NCBI GenBank assembly: GCA_000231825.2
Contig: JH720300.1
Coordinates: forward strand, 422,178-486,177
Length of the DNA: 64,000 bases
From: Tetrahymena elliotti 4EA
Taxonomy: Eukaryota > Ciliophora > Oligohymenophorea > Hymenostomatida > Tetrahymenidae
Direction of reading: 5' to 3'
Numbering within the stretch: position 1 is the first letter of the stretch; the number at the start of each line of letters is the position of its first letter. Below the pieces are notes generated by a model that worked only from the letters and a program-made list of their open reading frames with translations, was not told the origin of the DNA and searched no databases. This document shows positions 54,976 to 64,000 of this stretch, one piece after another. A program made the translations under genes and the position numbers.

Positions 54976-55890
54976 GTTATTGTCATAAATATAATAAGAC
55001 TTTACTTGAAATCCTAATAAAAAACTAACAAACTAAAATCTTGCTTATATATATTGATATAAGAACTTAATAAAAAGTACTTTAAAATAGCCTTTTACTT
55101 CAAATTCTCAAACATACAAATTATTATTTTTTTGATACTATAAAAATAATTAAATAATAATAAAAGTAGCCAATTAAATTTTAATATAAAAATTCTTGCT
55201 TAAATTTACTATTTATTTAATCAATAAAAAACTAAAAGTAAACAAACAACTAAACATAAAAAAGAAGATTTATTAAATATAATGTATATTTATTATTTAT
55301 TTACACATTTGTTAATAATAAATGTTTTAGATTCAAGCTTAATAATCAATATCATTTTGTGTTATTTTCTTTCTGAAAAAAAATAATTTCAAAATTTAAT
55401 TCAACAGTTTTTATCAATAGAGTTATTATGTAAAAAAATAAAAAATAATTTCATATTAAACTGTAAATAATTTTTAGAATATCAACAGAATTGTATTCAG
55501 CTACCAATTTTTACATAATTTAAAATTTAGTTTTTAGTAGTTTCAATTTGATAAAAGCATATTATAAGCAATTAATTTAATTTTTAAATATATCTTTTTT
55601 CAAAAAATAATTTGATATAAATCCTATTATTATTATTTTTTTAAACATATAAAAAGTCAAATCGAATGTTCAAATTCAAAAAATATACAATTTTTTAACA
55701 AATGAATGAAAACAAATGTGGTTTTTAAAAAAAAATGTTTAAAGAGGACTTTATAAACTGGGAATTATGAAGAAATGTGAATATTTTAAAAAAGATGATA
55801 AAAATTTTTTAATTTTATTAAATTTTTGATAAATAAAATGGAAATAAAGTAAGAAAGATTAGTAAATTATTAGTATTTTTTTAAATTAAT
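54976..55890. other. Intergenic stretch between convergent genes
   Basis: A/T-rich 3' flank shared by the RING gene and the GP63-like gene. No feature is seen. Confidence 0.4.
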
Positions 55891-58800
55891 TCATTATTTG
55901 TTAAGATCTCTTGGTGATTCTTTTGGAGAGTTAAATTTAGAGAAATTTTTAATCAGTGTAGGGCTTTTAACTTAATCTGTGTTATCTTAATGGATAATCT
56001 GTTAAAAAGTATCATCCTTTTTTTCATTAAATATATTATTCAGTTCATCTAATGGTTTTAGGTCTTTTTTATCTTTTATTATATAATTTCTATAAATGCA
56101 TTTCTAAAGCTATAAGTAGAATAACTTTATTAGTATAACGAGAGAATAAATAAAAAATAAAACAAAGACACTAATAGTAGTGGATAGGATGAGCAAAGAC
56201 ATCAATTTCTGAAGGAATTCATTATCTGAATATGAAACCATAATTATATACATGATATGTAGAATTGCTATAATAGAATCTACTATGCACATTGAAAGCA
56301 TCTGCTAGGGATATTTTAGAGGTTTTACTATCAGAATATATACACAGAAAATTACATAATTAGCAAGTTGTAAGCTCAATTAAACAATTGGATTTTATGT
56401 TATCATAACGCAACAGAGGGATATTATCAATTTACGTATGATTGTTAGCTAAACAAAATTACGAGACAATACAGTGTCTTATTTTACATACTTGTATATG
56501 ATATATAATCTTATCTTGTAATATGGAATCTATGCATTTTTTATTGGAGAAGATTTTTACTTTGAGCTTTATGATTTTTCTTCTGTTGATTCATATTAGA
56601 TTGATTAATTTTTAACTAAATCTAGTTGAGATGGTCTTAAATAAACAATTTTCTAAGTTGAAATATTTGCTTTTGTATGTGCATCATAAAGAGAAAAATT
56701 TTATTTAGAACTTTAATTAGATAATTCTTTAGCTCTTTTTAAAGAGAAATGTTCATGTCTGAATGATTTATTATTTTCAACATCTGAACCGTATTATTTA
56801 ATATATTTTGTTTTTCTATTCGTATGAAGCTGATAAGTTATATAAAATAAAAATCCAAAGATGTATACTACTGATGCTAAAGCAAAAGACAAACTCATAA
56901 TCTATTGTTTAGTTTCATACTAGGGAGATTTTAATTATAAAAACATTAATAGACTATACTCCTAGCTACTAAAAAAGAATATAGCTATTGGGGCTGAAAT
57001 ACAAAATATCTTTCTTGCCTTTAAAAGATAGTTGTTGTATCTTTGGATCTTAATTAATGAAAAAAGAGCAGCTAAAATCCAAATAATAAAATTTATTCCC
57101 ACAATTAATATTGAATTTGCGAGAAATTAAGAGCTTTTATCATTAAGCTAAAATTTAACACTATTATCATCCGGAATGCTTTGATTTTCAGAATCTTATT
57201 AATCTGAATTGCTATCAAGTAGTCTTTTATCATTTTAACTATCACTTTCTTCTGAACCAAATATATCATTAATTATTTTTACCTTTGATAGGTTTATAAA
57301 TGATATCTAATTAAAAATACCATCTAATCCCATAGCTGGCTTGTAATTGACATAAGATAAGTAACTTATGCTCTAGCAGAATTCCATCATCACTATCAAT
57401 GGAATAGGATTTAAATTTATAATTGCTTTATTTTTAGAAAAAATAATTTAGTGAATCCTTTAAAATTTTAGATATTTATCATACATATTTAATAATCTAT
57501 TCTCATTCCTCAGTCAAAAAACTCAAAATTTTTATTTTCACAAAAAGTGGTAAACATTTTTTAATTTTGAGGATTTCTGATGGATCAAATCAAAGATTTG
57601 ACAGATATGTTTTTTAATAAAATTAAAAAAATAAATTACATGAAACTGAAATGACAGATGCTGATACAGAAAAAGAAAGCTAAGATGTTTTAGTAACAAT
57701 TTCTTAAACATTACTATTCTCACAATTGGCAACTCCATTATCAGTTGTACCTGTTGGACAATCACAGATACCTGTTTGTGTTTCTTTATCTGCAATTTTT
57801 AACTCTCTATTTGAAGAGCAAGTAAGACATGCTTAGTAAGATGAATTAACACAAGATTTGCAAGAATAATGACATTAAATGGAATTTACACAATTATTAT
57901 TACTGTCTAATGTGTATCCTTTAGCACATGAATTACATACCTAATTTGATGAGCAAGTCATGCAACCATCAGGGCAAAGAAGACATTGCTAATTTTACTA
58001 TGAAAAATAATACCCTTGGTCACACTTAATACATTCACTATTTGATGTCAAATTAAATGATGAAAAACAAGATTCACAAGCTTGAGGATTATTTGGAACA
58101 AAACATGATTTGCAAGTAGAATCGCACTGAGTACAAACACCTTATATATCAAATTAATAGCCATCCATACACTATAAGCACGTCTACTTTTAGCTACTAT
58201 TATCTTTTATACCACACTTCTAACAATTAGCTTAGCATGGTGTACATTATCCTGTTAGCTAAGTTGAATTGTTTTATGCAAAAAAGTATCCTGGTTGGCA
58301 CGTTAAGCAGCTATTTTCATCATTTAATTACTAACACTCCAAACATGATTTATAGCATCCAAAAATACATTAATTATTTTAAAGTTAGTAATTCTAAACA
58401 CATGAAGTGCAATTATTGGCAGAATTCACACAATTTTAACAAGGAGATTAACATTATAGACATTTAGTGCCTGATAAATAAAAATTATCAGGGCAAGAAC
58501 TGCAAGCTTAACTATTTAAAGGCTATGTACAAGTTTGGCATGATGCATGACAAATTATTTAGCATTAATTACCTACTAGTTCATATCCTACATCGCATTT
58601 AAGACATTAGCCATTTTATTGGCAAGAAATACAAGGCTAGATACATTTAATGCATGTAAAAGGTTGAGATGACTGTAATGAGAAATAGTTAGCTGCACAT
58701 GAAGAACATTAAGTTGGGTCTTCAGGAACTAAACATGCTTCACATGCCTAATCACAGTTTTTTAAACATGTATTTGTTTGTGAATCTAATGCATAGTTTT

Positions 58801-61749
58801 AAACGCACTTGGTGCATTCTGATTAAGAATTTTTACATTCTAAACAAGGAGATTGACATTACAAACAAGTATTCTAATTGCTTAAGAAATACCCTGGATT
58901 ACAAGATGTGCAAGAATTAGATGAATTAGATTAAGAGCATGTAAGGCAGGAGCTATCACATATTAAAACACAATTAGAAGCACCATTAAGTTTATAACCT
59001 TTTAATTAAAAAGAAAAACTTAGGTTTTTAAAAATTGATGTTTAAAAATTAACCTTATTAGCAATCCAAACAAGAAGATGGTGATGAAGGTTGGGTACAT
59101 GTTGAACATGATTTGTCACATGTTGAAACGCATTATTTAGTTTTTGAATCATAAGCCAAAAATAAATTAGGAGTGTTTGGACATGTAGTACACTAACTGC
59201 TTGAACCTTCGCATTCTGAGCATTAAGGACTACAAGGTTAGCAAGAGTCATTAGAATCTAAAAAATATCCTTTAAAACATTTAAGGCAGTTATTTTACCC
59301 TAATCCATAGCAAGTTGAACAACTTGTATCACATTTTCTATCAGTGCAAGTAGATGTACCTGAATTATAAATATAAGGAAAATTGCACTTTTAGCATTCT
59401 GTTTAAGAAGGGCCAGTGCATTATGAGCAAAATGGATGACAAAGTAAGCACTTTTAGCTAGTCTGATCCCCAAAAAATCCTGGAGGGCAAGTAGCAAAAC
59501 AAGTCTGTATATTTTCATTTGGTGTTAGTTAATATAAATAAGTAAAAAAGAATTATTTTTTCAATTATTTTATTATTAAAATTACACTTTATCAACATGT
59601 TTCATTAATTTTTTGAAAGAAATTAATTGTATTTTAAATATTTGGAAAATATTATTTCTTTTTTAATTTTTGCGTTATTTTATTCTTTGAATTTAAAAAA
59701 ATTCAAATTTCTAATCAAAATTTTAATTGTTTATTATTGACTACAAAAATGTATTTTTTATTATTTAGATTTAAATAAGTATGTTGTTATTGTTGTTTAA
59801 TTTATCTTTTTAAAAGAAAAATAAATATGATTAAAAAGATGTTTTTACGTTATTTGGATTAGCATATTTTCCTGTCCCACATTTATCAACACATTAGGAA
59901 TTATCATAAACTTGACCTGATGAGCATTAGACTGAGCAATCTGTTCCAGCATAACCTTTCTAACAAAAGCAAATACCCTGAAAAATTAAATTTAATGTGA
60001 GTTTGAGAATTAATTGAAAATAAAATTTATACTTTATTGCAAAACCCATTACTATTACAATTTTTACTACACACTAAATACTAAAATGTGCTGCAAAACA
60101 ACTAAAAGTTTGAGGGACAAGTTAGTTTTCCAGAAGTTCCCTATCCATTTGAAGAAAGGTCAATCACCTAATTTTAATAGTTACAAGATACTGTTTCTGT
60201 ACCCCATATAGTTACTTAGATTGTTGAAGATGAAGCATCACATACAGATTTGAAGCATTTCACTTTTGTGGTCACTGAGCCTCCTGATGTTTGATAAGCA
60301 TTTGATCTAAAGCACCTAGAATTTGTTCCAGTATTCATTCTATTTATTTAACTAGGAGGTTTTGAAGTTGTACTTGAACATAAATCAGAAACATCAAGCT
60401 CAGCAATTTTACATTAGGAATTAGTTATTTTTTAAGTGGTAGTAAATCCTATTTAATAAAAATCACATTATATACTCTCATCATCATCATCGTCGTCGCC
60501 ATCACCTTAAATACCTTAAATGAATTCGCTATACTTTGTTCCAGTTGATCTACAGCTATCTTAAATAAAACCACAATATTTCGTTTTTCCCCACTAATTT
60601 TGACTTAATTCAAGTAAATTTTCATTAACAGTATCATAAAAACCTGTATCTCTTAGGAGAAAAGCTGTCATCTAAGTCAATGAAATTTGTAAATAGATGA
60701 AAGTATTCTCAGCCATTAAATCATTTCCTACAATATCTAATTCAAAATGAGAAATTTTATTAGCAACTTTAGGTTAATTTTCTAAAATCATTCCCTCAGA
60801 ATTAGAACAATCATAGAAGTTATTTACAAAGTACTTTAAATTAAAAGATTTTAATAGATGTGCATTTGAACCCCCAAAAGAATAAGACTCAGATAAAAGC
60901 TTGCTTATGTTATTACCGTAAGGTTACTTTATTGATTAATCTATCCAAAAAGGAAAAAGATTGTGAGAGAATCCTAAGACATGAATAAACTAATGAATAA
61001 GACTTTTAAAGATATACATAGAAAGGTAATCTGTAGGATAATAATATTATATTATACCATAATCTAACTAAAAAACAGCCACAACGGGATTAGGATCGAC
61101 CTCACACCACCCTAAAATTTATATAGATTTAAATATTTAATATTTTTAAAGAGAAATAAATTGTTTTAATTTACGAAATCTCTCACTAAGTAAAACATTT
61201 AAAATTAAAGTTATTAAATAGTAGATATTTAGTATACTATCTTAGTTAAAATGAATATAATTTATTCTTACAAGCTTACGCTGGAGCACCTTTAGTGGAG
61301 CCAGAGTCTATGGAGGTAACAAATATATGGAAATCAGAGTTATCAATTCCATTAGTAGTGAAAGATAACGGATAAGTAAAATTGTTGCAGTTTACTCTAC
61401 CAGAAGTATTTTTAATTGGAGTAGATCTAGGCACAACTTTAATAAAATATTACATGTAGAGAGCTAAATTATCTAGCTAAGACTATAAGAAAGAAGAAGG
61501 AACTCCCTTATATTTATTTGGGATCAAACTGAAATCATAAGTTACTCTTATTGGCTAAGCCGTATTACTTTGAAATTGCTAATTTTGGTAATTATTGGAG
61601 TATTATGTAAAAAAATTGCTAGGTAGTATATTAGAATAATCAAAAGTATCATGAGAGCAAGAATGCATAGCAGTATTAGAAATGCATAGAGTATTTTGAT
61701 AGAAAAGTGAAAATAAAATTATTATTATTTTTTGTAAAATTGAAGACAT
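55891..61749 (-). CDS. GP63/leishmanolysin-like protein with furin-type repeats and multi-pass tail; HExxH Glu lost
   Basis: Six exons (61272-61749, 60033-61111, 59849-59977, 59054-59504, 57640-58998, 55891-57425) close in phase to 1,676 residues. A signal peptide (MSSILQKIIIILFSLFYQ) precedes an M8 metallopeptidase-like ectodomain. The zinc helix reads HQFIHVLGFSH near residue 199, and the third ligand lies in ISHFELDIVGNDLM. An EGF-like module (NCNSNGFCNKGICFCQKGY) and then a long series of furin/growth-factor-receptor-type Cys repeats fill about 545-1165. The C-terminal 510 residues hold about seven hydrophobic segments and a basic cytosolic end. The catalytic Glu codon is TAG (60990-60992), which this code reads as Gln, so hydrolysis is probably lost while zinc binding may remain. 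A role as a surface receptor or adhesion protein is inferred from layout. Confidence 0.88.
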
Positions 61750-63224
61750 AAGTTTGCTAATAATTAGTGTTCTTGTTTGCTTCTAGAAATGATTGTTTGG
61801 ATTCTGTCTATTGCTTTTCTGTATTTAATTACTTACTATTGTTATTTAAAGCAATATTTTGATGGCTCTTCTAATTTATTTTTTACTGTATTAATAATAA
61901 GTTTACTATTTATTAAAATAAATTAAAAGGATTAATTTTTTTCTTAGCTTCAATAAATTAATAACTATCATCAATCAGCCAGCTATTTCTACTTGGGCCT
62001 TTAAAAACAATAAAAAAAATAAAGCCATTAGAGGATCTGTTCCAAATATCTATTAAGAGCACATATTTTCAAGGCTCGTCAATTTATTAAAAATCGTCCC
62101 AAATTATAAAAGAAAATATAATAAAAGAACTTCTCTTTTCATAAGTAAATATATTTTTAATATTTAAAATGAATAAAAAATATATTTTTTTAGCAGATTT
62201 CAAAGAAGAAAAAATAATTTTGTAATTTTTATTTAAAAAATTGGAAAATATAGTGTTTCAAAACTGTTTAAAAATTTATTGAAAAATACATTTTTAATTA
62301 TTAGTTGGAAAAAGAAATTATCTCTCAAATGTGTAATGAAAAGAAGGAAATATAAAATAAAAGATATTTTTAGGTTCACAAATTAATTACACTAAATTAA
62401 ATGATAAAAATTATTAATCATTGGACTGACTGAACAAACATTTATTTTTCTCCTCCCAAAAATAATTAAGGTGAATAATTTCATAATAAATTTTTACTTA
62501 CTTGAATAAATTACATAGACATCCTAATTTTTTATTAATTTGATATGATTAAAAAATACATTTTATTAATAATATTAGGTACTTCAATATTTTATTTCAT
62601 TTTTTTTTGGAAAATGTTTATTTTCAAAAAAGTACAACAAAATCATTTTAATATTAAATAAATGAAATCATCTATCCTATTAATATCTTTATTAAATGAT
62701 TTTAGTTTAATACCAAAGATAACTCTTATAAAGAAAAAATAGAAATTGTTTAATGTAATAAATTGTGTATTTTTATATACTCAAATAACAAATTCATAAA
62801 AGCCAAAAGCAAAAAAAATTAATAAATATAAAATTTTCTTTGGAATTAAGCATTATTGCTTTCAAAGTTAAATGACTTAAATTTAATAAAAAAAGAAGGA
62901 TTTCCTTCAATTCTCTATGTTTAAAACAATTAAATTGATTGATTCCCAAAATATGCTCCAGTAAATACAATTTAACATGAAAAATAAAAAATTTCCACAT
63001 AAATTATTAAGTATTTTAAGACAAATAAATTTTATAAAATTCCTTCATCTTTTAGACAATAAATACCTCATTCAACAGTTAAAATTGCTACCTGTAAAAA
63101 TAATAGATTGATAAATAAACATAATAGAAACCAAAGGTTTTTATGCATGAATTAAATAGTATTTATTTTTTGTTTTATCAAAGTATACCCTTTAATTCAA
63201 TATATTTAAAATAACTTTTCTTGT
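61750..63224. other. A/T-rich intergenic stretch
   Basis: Upstream flank of the GP63-like gene. A minus-strand frame at 62794-63000 (68 residues, hydrophobic, MWKFFIFHVKLYLLE) has no supporting motif and is not called. Confidence 0.4.
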
Positions 63225-64000
63225 TCAAACAAATTAATTAACCACCTATGCATCAGTGGGTATTACTTGATTTAATAGATAAAATATTCCAATATATAAT
63301 TGAGGATGATTATAATATTAATTAGGCAAATCTATTATCTCTAAGATTTTTTCATTGATACAAACTCTAAATTCAACTTCTTTTTCTTCTGATAATTTGA
63401 ATTAATTACCTAAAATTTATTTATAGATACCCCAATTACCATCTTTAGTAATAGAATCATTGATATATCTTAACTGAGAACTCAAAAGTTCATCTGTACC
63501 TTTTTTAGAATGAATATTTTTATCTTGCATTAATCCAATAAATATGTCTTTTTTTTCTTGCAAATTGACTTATTTAAATTTAAAAACATATTTCAGGTTT
63601 TTATCTAAAATAATATTTGAGCAAGCAGAAAGTACTTAATTATTTCTTTTTATGAGTTCCACTATTTATTAATTATCATCATTATTAATTGTTACTTACA
63701 AATTTTTCTGGTTTTCAAAAAAGTTTTTAATTCAATATTTAATTTCTAATGTAAGTAAGGATTTAAAAATAATTCTAGACTGTTAATGATATCAACTATT
63801 TATTATTTTATTTTTTAACCAGAGTTGTTGCTAAATATTAAGTAGCCTGTTATATTTTTATTTAAAAGAGAGTTTAATCTTTAATGGTAACCTATTCTTC
63901 AAATAACTCTATTAGTTGAATGCATTATTTTTCTTTTTCATTAATACTTATTTTATTATTCAATAAAATTGTTCTTAAATCTTTTACTTTTGAGATATCT
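63225..64000 (-). CDS. 3' part of an unassigned gene, truncated at the window edge
   Basis: The last exon, 63225-63707, encodes 160 residues to TGA and follows a plausible CCAG acceptor. It contains SNIILDKNLKYVFKFK, IFIGLMQDKN, DGNWGIYKQILGNQF and EVEFRVCINEKILEI, a strand-rich pattern like a C-terminal beta-sandwich domain. I have seen similar tails on ciliate zinc-finger or coiled-coil proteins but cannot assign a family. Upstream, 63760-63999 is open in another frame and looks helical (EKEKQCIQLIELFEEQ); the joining intron is not resolved. The gene continues beyond position 64000, so the start, the N-terminal domains and the function are unknown. Confidence 0.55.

Noticed and set aside
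54789..54986. Minus-strand ORF across the RING finger
   Set aside because: It is antisense to the eight zinc ligands of the plus-strand RING-H2 domain.
62794..63000. Minus-strand hydrophobic ORF of 68 residues
   Set aside because: No motif, no neighbours in phase, and typical of translated A/T-rich noise.

Overview
The window is nuclear DNA of an oligohymenophorean ciliate of the Tetrahymena type, roughly 78-80% A+T. In every long gene TAA and TAG fall inside conserved protein motifs, where they read as glutamine, and only TGA ends genes. Introns are GT-AG, extremely A+T rich and mostly 50-520 nt, which fits Tetrahymena and not Paramecium. Standard-code ORF callers shatter these genes, so I rebuilt them by reading TGA as the only stop and checking that exon phases close.

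Layout from left to right. A leucine-rich-repeat (LRR) gene of 11 small exons (minus, 1096-2917) stands head to head with a tubulin polyglutamylase-like TTLL gene (plus, 3915-5826). Two decayed cysteine-periodic surface-protein genes follow (minus, 6061-8519), then a single-exon RNI-type LRR gene (minus, 8827-10620). Next come a MORN-repeat gene with an MGNCC N-terminus (minus, 11995-13938) and a 1,738-residue orphan (plus, 16186-21402). After that are a frame-broken protein methyltransferase (plus, 22369-23164) and a ubiquitin-specific protease with TPR, DUSP and MYND parts (plus, 24070-28074).

The middle and right hold a 1,274-residue coiled-coil protein (minus, 29008-32927), a CBM20-TPS-TPP protein whose catalytic residues are lost (minus, 34450-40221) and a 1,006-residue membrane orphan (minus, 42222-46037). 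Then come a second one-repeat-per-exon LRR gene (plus, 49642-51417), a MYCBP/AMY-1 homologue with a 12-nt first exon (plus, 52755-53304) and a membrane RING protein (plus, 54430-54975). A GP63/leishmanolysin-like giant with furin-type repeats and a multi-pass tail (minus, 55891-61749) and the 3' end of another gene (minus, 63225-64000) close the window. Stretches between genes are A/T-rich without RNA genes, CRISPR arrays, transposase genes or chromosome-breakage sequence that I could see.

Themes. Several genes belong to ciliary or cortical families (TTLL glutamylase, MYCBP, MORN protein), but there is no sign of an operon; each has its own spacing and strand. Two enzymes look catalytically dead: the trehalose-type protein has lost the phosphatase Asp pair and synthase Arg/Lys, and the GP63-like protein has HQxxH in place of HExxH. 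About 28 kb of reconstructed coding sequence is free of frame breaks, whereas the cysteine-rich pair carries many within 2.4 kb, so those look like true pseudogenes rather than sequencing noise. No wholly new multi-gene system was found; the strongest leads are the two pseudoenzymes and the repeat-per-exon LRR genes.
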